A stretch of DNA of 64,000 bases from assembly GCF_025685415.1 (NCBI RefSeq), contig NZ_JAGSYB010000001.1:868001-932000 (forward strand), read 5' to 3'. Made by a program: the position numbers and the translations under genes. This DNA is from Terriglobus aquaticus (GTDB taxonomy: Bacteria; Acidobacteriota; Terriglobia; Terriglobales; Acidobacteriaceae). A model generated the notes under the pieces. The model worked only from the letters and a program-made list of their open reading frames with translations, did no database searches and was not told the DNA's origin. Positions within the stretch are counted from its first letter, which is position 1. Every line of letters starts with the position of its first letter. Of this stretch, positions 35,366 to 44,799 are shown piece by piece.

Positions 35366-36498
35366 TTGATATCTCCGGCTGAGGCTGTGGTGCAGTGTGT
35401 AGCGAAGCATAAGTGCTGGCTGAAGAAAGGCACAACGTAGTTCTGAAAGCGTTGGGCTATGGCGCTGGTGTGCGTTCCGGGATAGATCGTGAAGCTGTTC
35501 TGGACACCGTAGTTGTCGAGCACCTGATGGAGCTTGCCGGTATCCTCGCGCAGGCCGTCCTGATCGCCCACATCCAGCGCGATGGCGCTGTACTGTTTCA
35601 GAGCGTCGATGTACTGGTCCACAAACGCCAGCGGAGCGTTGGCTGCATACTTTGCGGCAATGTTCGACTGCACCACGCCGTCTTTGGTGAGGAGGTCGAA
35701 GTACAGCGGCGGCTTCTTTGGGTTGGGTGACCACGCGGCGGCCGTCGCATACTGGGCCGCGGCAAAGCCCGGCGATTGAGCGGCGAGTTGCGCCGGAGAC
35801 GTGGCCGCTTCGGCTTTCTTCTCACCAGCGATGGCACGCTCGGTCGCCTGGTCTGCGGGACCCGGCCCGCCTGCTGTCATGGGCGAGAGACAGCATGGGC
35901 TCATTAGGTAGAGGGCGCCGAAGACGTCAGCGTGCTTCATGCCGATGCGCGCCGCGCCATAACCGCCCATGGAGTGGCCGACCAGACCGCGACTCTGGCG
36001 ATCGGGCAGCGTGCGGTAGTGCGCGTCGATGTACTGAACCAGATCGTGCGAGATGAATCGCTCGTAGTCACCGGTGGTCGCCGAACTCGAGTACATGGAG
36101 CCGTTGTAGACCGTCTTGGAGTCCGGCAGCACCACGATCATCTCGCGACTGCCCTGGGCAAAGGCGCCTTCTATGGTCTGCGGCACGTGGATTTCGTGAG
36201 TCCATTGCTCCGCTCCGATGAAGTAGCCGTGTAGGGCGTAGAGGACCGGATAGTGTCGCGTGGGCTGCTGCTGATACGTGGCTGGCAGAAACACGATCAC
36301 GTCGCGGTCGGCCGGGTCGCCTTCAAGATTGCCTTCGAGCGCGGCACTGTGCACCTTGATGTGTTGCGCGGTGAGTGGCTTGGCACCGGGGACAGGCACC
36401 GGGACCAATGTTTCTACCTGCGCACGAGCCGCAAGGAAGGATGCGAGCAGTCCGCACACCATTGCGACGGGGACAATACCGAAACACGTTCTTTTCAT
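35362..36498 (-). CDS. Exported esterase (CE1/esterase-D-like)
   Basis: A 378-residue alpha/beta hydrolase with a signal peptide ending near FLAARA. It shows YPVLYALHGYFIGAEQW (oxyanion region), GHSMGGYGAARIG with the catalytic Ser, and a C-terminal GTHTSAIAQRF that can supply the His. It belongs to the putative esterase / FrmB / feruloyl-esterase group. Located between GH43 and GH3 genes and translationally coupled to GH3, it probably removes acetyl or feruloyl side groups from arabinoxylan fragments. The precise acyl group is inference. Confidence 0.85.
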   Translation of the reverse strand: MKRTCFGIVPVAMVCGLLASFLAARAQVETLVPVPVPGAKPLTAQHIKVHSAALEGNLEGDPADRDVIVFLPATYQQQPTRHYPVLYALHGYFIGAEQWTHEIHVPQTIEGAFAQGSREMIVVLPDSKTVYNGSMYSSSATTGDYERFISHDLVQYIDAHYRTLPDRQSRGLVGHSMGGYGAARIGMKHADVFGALYLMSPCCLSPMTAGGPGPADQATERAIAGEKKAEAATSPAQLAAQSPGFAAAQYATAAAWSPNPKKPPLYFDLLTKDGVVQSNIAAKYAANAPLAFVDQYIDALKQYSAIALDVGDQDGLREDTGKLHQVLDNYGVQNSFTIYPGTHTSAIAQRFQNYVVPFFSQHLCFATHCTTASAGDIK

Positions 36499-36551
36499 CG
36501 TGCACCTTGCGGTTGGGAGACTGTGACTATGTTGGGCGTCGGCAGCTTGAG

Positions 36552-37613
36552 CTAGGGGAGGAACGGGTCGATGGTCTGGATGTGGCCTTGGGCGTCGAAC
36601 GAGAGAGGCGTGACCTTGACGTTCCGCAGGTGGTTCTTATTGGAGAGCTGCGTGTCCGCGTAGAACAGCAGCCACTGACCCTCCCATTCGACAATGGAGT
36701 GGTGAGTCGTCCAGCCCTGCACTGGCAGAAGGAAGTGACCCTGGTAGGTGAACGGGCCTAGCGGGGAGGAGCCGATGGCGTATGCCAGGAAGTGCGTGTC
36801 ACCTGTGGAGTAGGTGAAATAGTACCGGCCCTGCCGCTTGAACATCCATGCAGCCTCGAAGAAGCGGCGGTCGTGATCGCCGCCAAGTAAGGGCTTGCCG
36901 TTCGCGTCGACGATCACCGCATCCTGCGCCGGTGCGGCGAGGTGCATCATGTCGGCGCTCAATCTGGCTACTTTCGGCATGAGTGCAGGTGCCGCGTCCT
37001 GATGAAGGTCCGTGCTGGAGCGTTGGCTGAAGTGGCCGTCCACCCAGTTCTGTAGCTGTCCGCCCCAGATGCCCCCGAAGTACATGTAGCTCTGGCCATC
37101 GGTGTCGGTGAAGACGGCTGGATCGATGCTGTAGGTCCCCGCGATGGGCTCAGGCTCTGCATGGAACGGACCCATCGGATCGGTCCCAGTCGCCACACCA
37201 ATGCGGAAGTGGTCCTGTTTATCCCTTGCAGGAAAGTACAGGAAGTAACGGCCGTTCTTGTATGCAGCATCCGGGGCCCACATCTGCTTGCTTGCCCACG
37301 GCACGTCTTTCACATCCAGAGCGACAGGGCCGATGGTCACCGGACCATTCAGGCGATCCATCCGAAGCACGCGATAGTCGTGCATCGCGTACTCACTGCC
37401 CAGGTCATCGTCCGGGATGTTGGTGGGGACGTCGTGCGACGGGTAGATGTACAGGCGATCGCCAAAGACGTGGGCAGATGGGTCTGCGGTGAAGATCTCC
37501 CGAGTCAAAGGTTGCGAGAGGTAGTGTCGCCCATTCGGCGCAAGCGGGGCGCCAGCCTGACCGGCGGCAGCGGCCGCAACGAAAACTGCAGTGCAGAGGT
37601 GTAGCGATCTCAT
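36552..37613 (-). CDS. GH43 family glycoside hydrolase
   Basis: A 353-residue exported five-bladed beta-propeller hydrolase with a signal peptide (MRSLHLCTAVFVAAAAAG). Catalytic motifs of GH43 are present: TADPSAHVFGDRLY (base Asp), YSIDPAVFTDTDG (pKa-tuning Asp) and FFEAAWMFKR (acid Glu), with WAPDAAYKNGRYFLYFPA typical of the family. Arabinofuranosidase or beta-xylosidase activity on xylan side chains is likely. It is the first gene of the GH43-esterase-GH3 operon, divergent from the TonB receptor. Confidence 0.88.
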   Translation of the reverse strand: MRSLHLCTAVFVAAAAAGQAGAPLAPNGRHYLSQPLTREIFTADPSAHVFGDRLYIYPSHDVPTNIPDDDLGSEYAMHDYRVLRMDRLNGPVTIGPVALDVKDVPWASKQMWAPDAAYKNGRYFLYFPARDKQDHFRIGVATGTDPMGPFHAEPEPIAGTYSIDPAVFTDTDGQSYMYFGGIWGGQLQNWVDGHFSQRSSTDLHQDAAPALMPKVARLSADMMHLAAPAQDAVIVDANGKPLLGGDHDRRFFEAAWMFKRQGRYYFTYSTGDTHFLAYAIGSSPLGPFTYQGHFLLPVQGWTTHHSIVEWEGQWLLFYADTQLSNKNHLRNVKVTPLSFDAQGHIQTIDPFLP

Positions 37614-37696
37614 GAGTGCGATTCCGCCGCATAGCGTACCAGTTCTCTCGTAAGTCTGTCTTTTCCTTCATCGCAAAAAATAAAGACTGGGTCTGC

Positions 37697-37732
37697 TTGA
37701 CAGGTTCGTGAAAGCCGGCGTAAAAACCGGCT
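37697..37732 (+). promoter_or_regulatory. Candidate promoter with inverted repeat over the -10 region
   Basis: TTGACA at 37697-37702 is followed after 18 bases by TAAAAA at 37721-37726, a plausible sigma-70 promoter for the TonB receptor gene. AGCCGG (37713-37718) and CCGGCT (37727-37732) flank the -10 box as a perfect 6-bp inverted repeat, a position expected for a repressor site. Confidence 0.4.
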
Positions 37733-37851
37733 GCACGCTTGTTGAGGGTTTTATTAGCGACAAAGAAAGAAGCCCAGGCATCACGGCTGAGCGCGTTGAA
37801 GGCGCGCCAAAGAGAATGCCTGACCCAACCCCATTTGCAACGGAGAGCCCT

Positions 37852-40800
37852 ATGATTTACAAGTCGAAGTCCGCAAAAAACCGCGTCATCACGAGCAAAA
37901 CATTCCTGCGGAGCGTAGGCCCCACCTGTCTCCTGGCGGTAAGCTGCGTGTCCGCAAACCTGGTTGCGCAAACCACAACCGCAACCCTGGGCGGAACCGT
38001 TGCTGATGCCGGCGGCGCGATTATTCCAAGAGCCGAAATCACGCTGAAGAACGAAGCAACGGGTGATCTGCGGAAGGCCACGGCGAACGGCTCTGGGGTT
38101 TTCAACTTCTCCGCAGTTCCGACGGGAGACTACGACGTAACGATCTCCGCACCGGGCTTCCGCACCTATGCGCAGACTGGCATTCACCTAAATCCCGGCG
38201 ACCAGCAGTCGGTGCGTGACATTCGCCTGTCTGCTGGCGATGTGTCGCAAACGGTCGAGGTGCAGAGCGCTAACGAGACCATTCCGCTTGACTCCGGAGA
38301 ACAAAGCTCCCTGATCTCCTCGGAGGAGATCAAGCACTTGTCGGTGCAGGGCCGCGATGTGACGGAGCTGCTGAAGATCCTGCCCGGCTTCGCGATCTCC
38401 AAGGGTGGTGCGGGAAGTTTCGACAATGCCAGCTACGATCCGTCGCAGGTAAACCCGACGGGCGCCCTGGGCCAGTATGCCGCGAACGGTACGCCGGTGA
38501 ACGGTCAGGCTCTGCTGTCAGATGGCGTGGACATCACCGATCCGGGTGCCTTTGGCGGAGCCCTGCAGAACGTGAACTATGAGCAGGTGGCGGAGGTAAA
38601 GATCTCCACTTCCAGTTTCACCGCCGACCAGGCACACGGTCCCATTGTGATCAATGCCGTGGGCAAATCCGGCGCGAACAAGTTTCATGGCTCCCTGTAT
38701 ACGTTCGCGCGCACCTCACAGTTGAATTCCATCGACTGGATCGCGAAGTACAGTCAACAGGGCAAGCCGCCCGACCGCTACATCTACCCCGGCTTCACCC
38801 TTGGCGGCCCCATCCTGATTCCGGGCACCGGCTTCAACAAGCAGCGCACGCTCACCTTTTTTGTGGGTGGCGAAGAATATGCGCAGCGGAATGCCTACGC
38901 GTACGGTAGCGCTTCGGCAGCGACGCTGAACGCACTGGTCCCGACGCTTGGGATGCGTGCGGGCGATTTCAGTCAGGCGCAGTTGCAGCAGTACCTTGGT
39001 TCGGCATATGGTGTCGATCCGAATGGTGGCGCGTGCAGCTACAACGGCTCGACCACCGGCTACATTCCGAACCAGAACATCTGCCGCGTGCCGGTCACCG
39101 CGCCGAATGGTGCCGCGGTGGTGAATGGCAACATCTCGCAATACATGGATCCGCTCAGCAAGATCATCCTGAACCAGATGCCGGTTCCGAATGTGGCAAG
39201 CAACGGCACCTACAACTGGATCACCACGAACCTGATCAATAACAACCTGTGGCAGGGGCGCGGCCGAGTGGACTACGGCGGAGATCGGGACAAGATCTTC
39301 GGCACCTACAGCATCGAGAAGGGAACGTCTGGCGTTCCGCAGAATGAGTACTATTCCGCGCGCGGCAATCTGGGTGGCGTCAACGTACCGGGTGGCGGCC
39401 TGCTGAGTCCTGTCAGCTCGCACATTGCCAGCATCAACTACACACACATCTTCAACTCCACGCTGACGAACGAGTTCTACATCTCTGGCGCTTACTTCAA
39501 TCAGAGCTTCGTCAACAAGAACTTTTCTGCAGTGGCGAACAATCCGTACCAGGGCGTGTTTGCCAATGGCAGCAAGGTGCAGCCGACGCTTGAGGATTAC
39601 GGCAACGACGGCCTGCCGCTGCTCCGGACCCCGGACACCAGTTTCGGCGGCATCTTCGCAAAGAAGCAGGTGCGCACGGCCGGCGACAACCTGACCAAGG
39701 TGCTGGGCCAGCACACCTTCCGCGCGGGGGTGTTTTACCAGTGGGATTCAAACCCGCAGGCAGCGCCGTTCATCAACACCAATGGCACGATCAACCTGTA
39801 CTACTTCGGTGAAACCTTTACCGACCCGCTGAAGGGCACCGTTCACTCGACGGGGCCGGTCGGGAGCGGCAATGGCGGAAATTACCTAGCGAACTTCGCC
39901 GAAGGCGGCATCTTCCAGTACAACCAAACCAATCTTCTGCCGAAGCCAAACCTATATTTCTGGAACCTGGCGGGCTATGTGCAGGATCACTGGCGCGTGA
40001 CAAGTCGTTTGACGCTGGATGCAGGCATTCGACTGGAGCACATCACGCCATGGGAAGACAGCCACGGCCAGGGTCTGGCTGTATTTACTGCGGCTGCTTA
40101 CGCCGCGAACTCGAACCCAACGCTGCCCGGCATCACGTATCACGGCATGGACAAGTCGGTTCCGAATGGCGGCCGTCCTACTCGCTGGGCCTTCACGAAT
40201 CCGCGCGTCGGCTTTGCATGGGACACGTATGGCCATGGCGATACGATCGTGCGCGGTGGTTTCGGCATCTTCCGCGCGCATGATGCGTACAACAGCGCTC
40301 AGTCGCAAAACCAGACGGTGCTCGGACTTCGCCAGTACACGGTGAGCGGCCCGCTGTTGCTGTCGTCTGTGAGTTCGTACCAAAGCGCCGCGACGACTTC
40401 GACCGGCTTCACGCCCGACTCGAACGTGTATGCCTCCAATCCCAATGACGACGAGGAGCCGCGCGTCTTCACCTACAACGTCTCTGTCGATCAGCGGCTG
40501 CCAGGCCACATGCTCCTTGAGGTGGCGTATGTCGGCAACAAGAGCGATCACTTGTTGAACGATGGATCCACGCAGAACACCACACTTAGCAACATCAACT
40601 CGCTACCGATCGGGGCATTGTTCAATCCGTATCCGAACACGCGGCCAGACACCGGCGTGGCTCCGGGCACACGGTTTCCGCTCTTCGCTCCGGCTGGTGC
40701 CTCGGGCAACAATACCAATGTCGGCGGGCTACAGCAGGGCGTAATCGACGCGTACAAGCCGTTCCCGCTGTACAACCACCTGTATGTGCCAGTGCATAAC

Positions 40801-41697
40801 ACTTATGCCAACTACAACGGCCTGCAGGTGGGCCTGGTTCGCCAAACCGGCAAGGCGCACTACAGCGTGAACTACACCTGGTCCAAGGCTCTGGGTATTC
40901 AGGGGCTAGGTGGGTCGGCTACCTACAGCACACCGGCGGACCCTTTCAATTACCGCAACAACTACTACAACCTGCCGTTTGATCGGCGCAGCATCTTCAA
41001 CGCTGCGTATTCCTACCAGCTTGGTACGGTCGTACATCAGCGCTTGATCGGTGGAGTTACGAACGGCTGGGAGGTTTCCGGCATCGTCAACTATCAGAGC
41101 GGTGCCAATCTGCCCAGCGTCATCAGTTCCAACTTCGGCCTGACCGGTTCCATCCAGGTTCCGGTGGGCGCGACAGCAACCGTGGGAGGCAACAGCAGCA
41201 CCTGCACCACAACCAGTGGCACGGGAACCTGCACGGTGTCGGTCAGCAACACCAACATCCTGGGCACGCCTGACGTAACGTTGCAGCCGGCGATCATCGG
41301 TGCACCGAACCAGGTAACCCGTTCGGCGAAGCAGTTCATCAACGCTTCGGCATTTGGCCTGCCTACCCTGGGCACCAACGGCGCTTACAAATATGGGTAC
41401 CTGCCCGGTCCTAACTTCTTCGACACGGACATCACCGCGGCGAAGACGTTCCGCGTGAAAGAATCGCAAAGCTTCCAGTTGCGCGTGGCTGCCTTCAATT
41501 TCATAAACCGAGCCAATAACTCCTTTACTCAGGTGAACCAGCAGAACTACACCCTCAACTTCAGCCAAACGAGCAATGTCACCAACTTTAACCAGGCGCT
41601 CAGCAGCGCAAACGCGGCCGCTAATCCGCAGTTTGGATTTGCTCCGCTGAAGGAAGGTCGTCGCATCATGGAGGTCGCGATTCGCTACGACTTCTAA
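37852..41697 (+). CDS. TonB-dependent receptor, xylan-locus
   Basis: A 1281-residue Oar-like outer-membrane receptor. I choose ATG at 37852, preceded by CGGAGAGCCCT; it begins a basic leader and signal sequence ending near NLVAQ. A CarboxypepD_reg-like domain (ATLGGTVADAGGAIIPRAEI) is followed by a plug (LSVQGRDVTELLKILPGF) and a long barrel ending in VAIRYDF. A longer frame from 37708 adds 48 residues without a signal peptide pattern. Its position between two xylan-degradation operons points to uptake of xylo-oligosaccharides (inference). Confidence 0.9.
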   Translation: MIYKSKSAKNRVITSKTFLRSVGPTCLLAVSCVSANLVAQTTTATLGGTVADAGGAIIPRAEITLKNEATGDLRKATANGSGVFNFSAVPTGDYDVTISAPGFRTYAQTGIHLNPGDQQSVRDIRLSAGDVSQTVEVQSANETIPLDSGEQSSLISSEEIKHLSVQGRDVTELLKILPGFAISKGGAGSFDNASYDPSQVNPTGALGQYAANGTPVNGQALLSDGVDITDPGAFGGALQNVNYEQVAEVKISTSSFTADQAHGPIVINAVGKSGANKFHGSLYTFARTSQLNSIDWIAKYSQQGKPPDRYIYPGFTLGGPILIPGTGFNKQRTLTFFVGGEEYAQRNAYAYGSASAATLNALVPTLGMRAGDFSQAQLQQYLGSAYGVDPNGGACSYNGSTTGYIPNQNICRVPVTAPNGAAVVNGNISQYMDPLSKIILNQMPVPNVASNGTYNWITTNLINNNLWQGRGRVDYGGDRDKIFGTYSIEKGTSGVPQNEYYSARGNLGGVNVPGGGLLSPVSSHIASINYTHIFNSTLTNEFYISGAYFNQSFVNKNFSAVANNPYQGVFANGSKVQPTLEDYGNDGLPLLRTPDTSFGGIFAKKQVRTAGDNLTKVLGQHTFRAGVFYQWDSNPQAAPFINTNGTINLYYFGETFTDPLKGTVHSTGPVGSGNGGNYLANFAEGGIFQYNQTNLLPKPNLYFWNLAGYVQDHWRVTSRLTLDAGIRLEHITPWEDSHGQGLAVFTAAAYAANSNPTLPGITYHGMDKSVPNGGRPTRWAFTNPRVGFAWDTYGHGDTIVRGGFGIFRAHDAYNSAQSQNQTVLGLRQYTVSGPLLLSSVSSYQSAATTSTGFTPDSNVYASNPNDDEEPRVFTYNVSVDQRLPGHMLLEVAYVGNKSDHLLNDGSTQNTTLSNINSLPIGALFNPYPNTRPDTGVAPGTRFPLFAPAGASGNNTNVGGLQQGVIDAYKPFPLYNHLYVPVHNTYANYNGLQVGLVRQTGKAHYSVNYTWSKALGIQGLGGSATYSTPADPFNYRNNYYNLPFDRRSIFNAAYSYQLGTVVHQRLIGGVTNGWEVSGIVNYQSGANLPSVISSNFGLTGSIQVPVGATATVGGNSSTCTTTSGTGTCTVSVSNTNILGTPDVTLQPAIIGAPNQVTRSAKQFINASAFGLPTLGTNGAYKYGYLPGPNFFDTDITAAKTFRVKESQSFQLRVAAFNFINRANNSFTQVNQQNYTLNFSQTSNVTNFNQALSSANAAANPQFGFAPLKEGRRIMEVAIRYDF

Positions 41698-41712
41698 CCG
41701 GTACCAGACATT

Positions 41713-41747
41713 GCAAAGCGGGGACGCTTCATGCGTCCCCGCTTTGC
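41713..41747. terminator. Perfect 15-bp bidirectional terminator hairpin
   Basis: GCAAAGCGGGGACGC at 41713-41727 and its exact reverse complement at 41733-41747 enclose a 5-base loop. It separates the convergent TonB receptor and GH8 genes and has AAAG/CTTT near the stem ends in both directions, so it can end transcription from either side. Confidence 0.85.
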
Positions 41748-41789
41748 TCTTAGCGATGCTGTCTTGCTTTGTTCGGGAGCGAGCTGTCC

Positions 41790-43154
41790 CTACTTGCCGC
41801 TGGCATCGGGCATCCAAATGCGAAAGTTGCCGGTGGTGTGCAGCATGCTGATGAAGTACAGAAGACCGTCGTAGTAGCGCTGCTCGCCACTAGGTACGGA
41901 CGTGTTCCATAGCTCAGCGAGGAAGGCGGCGCGCGCTGCTGTGTGGCTTGCCGCAAGGCCGCTGGTTGCCGTCGTGGCGACCATACCGGGCGAGTGCCTG
42001 GTGGAGAGGGGAGTGCCGCTCAATGTGTACTGGTCGGCGAAGGTGTGGATGCCCTGCGAGGTGAGGAACGACTGAATTCTGTCGCTCAGGACCTGCGCAT
42101 TCGGATTCGCCTCGAACCAGGCCTGGTCCACCGCCCAGTTGCTTGCAGTGCGCCAGGAATCGTAGCTGAAGTCGGCAGAGTGCGGATTGAATGGCGTCCG
42201 GTGTGGGCTGCCGTCAAAGTTGGTGTAGTCCGCGGAAAGACCGGTGTTGGGTCCTGTTACCGCGACGAAGTAGTTGCGGCTCACGGTAGCAGCGCGCCGC
42301 CAGAACTCGCGGTCTTCCGGCGGTCCCCACATGGCCCACAACTGGTAGAAGTGCGGCAGGTGATAGCTGGGATCGCTGAACGTGTTGCCGCCCGCGCTGG
42401 GAACGAAGACGATCATGCTGTGAGCTTCGTCGACCATGGGTCCTACTGTGGTGGAGCGTGGCGGGAACGGCTTGCCATCTCTGCCGCGCGGCACAAACGG
42501 CGGGTCCGCTGGATGAATGCGGAATGGACCGGTGGCGGTCACGACCGGATGATGCCGCATGATGCGAAGGATGCGCTCGGCTTGAGCCTGGTAGTCGTAC
42601 AGACCAGAGCCGTTGCCCCAGCGGTGCGCCGCAAACAGGAGCGACATGGCAAAGTACTCCTCGCCATCCGGGGCAGGCCCGTCCGAGCGTGGAGTGCCGT
42701 CGCTGTTCATGGACCAGGCATAGTACCCGGCGGACGGATTGGCCGGATCGGTGATGAGCATGTAGGTGTTGGCCCAGTTCCAGATGGCGTCGAACTCAGC
42801 CTTGCGGTTCATTTGTACGGCGGCCATCATGCCGTAACTCATGCCCTCGGTGCGAACGTCGTGGTTCGCCACGTCGGTGATGTAGGCCAGCGGGCCGTCG
42901 CTGTTGCGCCCGGCTTCGTAGTAGATGGCTTGCGTCTGCTTGTCGCCGTGGAAGAGTTGCTCGAAGGCGGAGTTGAGGCGTGCCTGAATCTCCGCTTCAC
43001 TGTGGCCGGCTTCGGCCATCAGGTTGGGATGGCGACCTGTCGCGAAGGCGCCCTGCGCACGCGTGACGGGCGCGGTCGACGGTGCCGGTTGCGCGCCTGC
43101 CTGCGCGGTAGCGACACAGCCCAGGAGCAAGCCAAGAGAGAAGCGGCACGGCAT
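41790..43154 (-). CDS. GH8 reducing-end xylose-releasing exo-oligoxylanase
   Basis: About 454 residues with a signal peptide (SLGLLLGCVATAQAGAQ). GH8 signs are HDVRTEGMSYGMM with the acid Glu at about 103, APDGEEYFAMSLLFAAHRWG, and FSYDSWRTASNWAVDQ, whose Asp corresponds to the base of characterised Rex enzymes. It would remove xylose from the reducing end of xylo-oligosaccharides (EC 3.2.1.156 type). ATG at 43154 has AGGAG seven bases upstream and is preferred to ATG at 43160. It follows xylA by 29 bases in the same operon. Well-known Rex enzymes are cytoplasmic, so the signal peptide is notable. Confidence 0.88.
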   Translation of the reverse strand: MPCRFSLGLLLGCVATAQAGAQPAPSTAPVTRAQGAFATGRHPNLMAEAGHSEAEIQARLNSAFEQLFHGDKQTQAIYYEAGRNSDGPLAYITDVANHDVRTEGMSYGMMAAVQMNRKAEFDAIWNWANTYMLITDPANPSAGYYAWSMNSDGTPRSDGPAPDGEEYFAMSLLFAAHRWGNGSGLYDYQAQAERILRIMRHHPVVTATGPFRIHPADPPFVPRGRDGKPFPPRSTTVGPMVDEAHSMIVFVPSAGGNTFSDPSYHLPHFYQLWAMWGPPEDREFWRRAATVSRNYFVAVTGPNTGLSADYTNFDGSPHRTPFNPHSADFSYDSWRTASNWAVDQAWFEANPNAQVLSDRIQSFLTSQGIHTFADQYTLSGTPLSTRHSPGMVATTATSGLAASHTAARAAFLAELWNTSVPSGEQRYYDGLLYFISMLHTTGNFRIWMPDASGK

Positions 43155-43183
43155 GGTCATGCTCCTGAGCGTGTTGTAGATCG

Positions 43184-44518
43184 TTACAGCTTGTCGGTGT
43201 AGATGGCTCGGGCGAGTAGGTTTTCGATCTGTTCCTGTCGGCCGGAGCGGGGCTTGGGGTTCAGGTTGTTCTGCAGGGCGTGCTGCTCGATCTGTTCCAG
43301 CGACAGCTTGCCCTGGAACATGTCGGCAGCGGTGCCGCTCTGCCAGCCCTGGTAGCGGTCGGTGAGGATCTTGTCGTACTTACGGTCTTCGATCAGCTTG
43401 GCCGCAGTGAGGAAGGCGCGGGCGCAGAGGTCGGCGCCGCCCACGTGGGCGTAGATCATGTCTTCGGGGGTGAAGCTCTGGCGGCGGACCTTGGCGTCAA
43501 AGTTGCAGCCACCCTTGCCCAGGCCGCCCGCCTTGATCACGTGGTACATGCTCATGGTCATGGTCCACAGGTCGTTGGGGAACTGGTCGGTGTCCCAGCC
43601 GAGGAGGGCGTCACCACGGTTGATGTCGAGCGATCCCAGGATGCCGAAGGCGCCGGCGCTCGCGATCTCATGCTCGAACGAGTGGCCGGCCAGCGTGGCG
43701 TGGTTGGCCTCGATGTTGACGCGCACCTCGTTCTCCAGGCCGTAGGTCTTCAGGAAGCCATAGACCGTCGCCACGTCGAAGTCGTACTGGTGGCTGGTGG
43801 GTTCCTTGGGCTTGGGCTCGATCAGGATCTGGCCGTTGAAGCCGATCTTGTGCTTGTAGTCGACCACGAGCGAAAGGAAGCGGCCCATCTGGTCGAGCTC
43901 TTGCTTCAGGTTGGTGTTGAGCAGGGTCTCGTAGCCCTCGCGGCCGCCCCACAGAACGTAGTTCGACCCGCCCAGCCGTTTGGTCGCGTCCATGCAGTTC
44001 TTTACTGTGGCGGCGCACCAGGCAAAGACTTCGGGATCCGGGTTGGTCGAGGCACCGGCCATGAACCGCGGGTGACTGAACAGGTTGGCCGTGCCCCACA
44101 GGAGCTTCGTCTTGTACTGCCCCTGCTTCTCTTCCAGGTAGTCGACCAGGGTGTGGAAGTTCTTCAGCGTCTCGGCGAGCGTGTCGGCGGGCGGCGCGAT
44201 GTCGGCGTCATGGAAGCAGTAGAAGGGCAGGTCGAGCACGCGGAAGAGCTCGAAGGCCGCGTCCGCCTTCACCTTGGCCTGCGCGATCGGGTCACCGGGC
44301 TCCATCCAGGGCCGAAAGATCGTCGGCCCGCCAAATGGGTCCGATCCCGACATCGCCAGCGAATGCCAGTACGCCACGGCAAAGCGCAAATGCTCTTTGA
44401 GCGGCTTGCCCAGCACCACCCGCTCCGCGTCATACCAGCGATAGGCCAGTTCGTTTTCGCTGCTCGGGCCTTCAAAGGCGACAGTGGGAAAGCTGCTGAA
44501 GATCGTCTCGTTGCTCAT
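43184..44518 (-). CDS. xylA: Xylose isomerase
   Basis: About 444 residues, the length of group II xylose isomerases; converts D-xylose to D-xylulose in the cytoplasm. Key motifs are [11 protein letters not shown] with the active-site His, [28 protein letters not shown] with the metal-ligand Glu, and [20 protein letters not shown] at 44518 has AAGG six bases upstream; ATG at 44524 directly abuts that site. It heads the operon with GH8 and is divergent from the ROK regulator gene, with candidate operators between them. Confidence 0.95.
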   Translation of the reverse strand: MSNETIFSSFPTVAFEGPSSENELAYRWYDAERVVLGKPLKEHLRFAVAYWHSLAMSGSDPFGGPTIFRPWMEPGDPIAQAKVKADAAFELFRVLDLPFYCFHDADIAPPADTLAETLKNFHTLVDYLEEKQGQYKTKLLWGTANLFSHPRFMAGASTNPDPEVFAWCAATVKNCMDATKRLGGSNYVLWGGREGYETLLNTNLKQELDQMGRFLSLVVDYKHKIGFNGQILIEPKPKEPTSHQYDFDVATVYGFLKTYGLENEVRVNIEANHATLAGHSFEHEIASAGAFGILGSLDINRGDALLGWDTDQFPNDLWTMTMSMYHVIKAGGLGKGGCNFDAKVRRQSFTPEDMIYAHVGGADLCARAFLTAAKLIEDRKYDKILTDRYQGWQSGTAADMFQGKLSLEQIEQHALQNNLNPKPRSGRQEQIENLLARAIYTDKL

Positions 44519-44615
44519 CGGCATCCTTGTTCAAAAAGTTTCGAGGAAGCAATCCACCCCAAGCTGCGGACTTATTTCGTCCACAATCAGAAACGCGAGG
44601 ATTTGCTTCCGAGCT

Positions 44616-44706
44616 GACGAACAAACCATAGAATGCCGCACGATCAACGGTCAACTCCAGTCGCCTTGCTCTGCAGCGGACAAACGGGCTTAGCCGTTTG
44701 TTTGTC
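44616..44706. promoter_or_regulatory. Candidate XylR (ROK) operator in the xylA-regulator intergenic region
   Basis: GACGAACAAAC at 44616-44626 reappears in inverted orientation, 10 of 11 bases identical, as GTTTGTTTGTC at 44696-44706. The second copy belongs to the perfect palindrome ACAAACGG-GCTTAG-CCGTTTGT at 44680-44701. Repeated (A)AACAAAC / GTTTGTT half-sites are the hallmark of XylR operators in Firmicutes. The location between divergent xylA and the ROK gene supports xylose-controlled repression of both. Confidence 0.6.
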
Positions 44707-44799
44707 AGGACCAAAGAAGCGCATCTGCGTCGGCTTACGGTCGATGTTGAACTCCAGCAGGCTATCCTGGCAGGCGAAGCCGGTACACTGAACGCGCTC

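Noticed and set aside
35366-35734. N-terminal extension of the GH3 frame by 123 codons
   Set aside because: It overlaps the esterase gene in another frame; the signal peptide starts at 35365 and the ATGA overlap explains initiation.
41943-43202. 419-codon open frame on the plus strand
   Set aside because: It is the reverse of the GH8 gene and has no family signature.
43280-44617. 445-codon open frame on the plus strand
   Set aside because: It is antisense to xylA, repetitive in Val/Gly/Asp/His and without motifs; GC-rich codon bias of the real gene creates it.
44698-44799. 34 extra N-terminal codons for the ROK regulator
   Set aside because: The TTG start would lie inside the candidate operator palindrome and there is no ribosome binding site; ATG 44800 keeps the whole helix-turn-helix.
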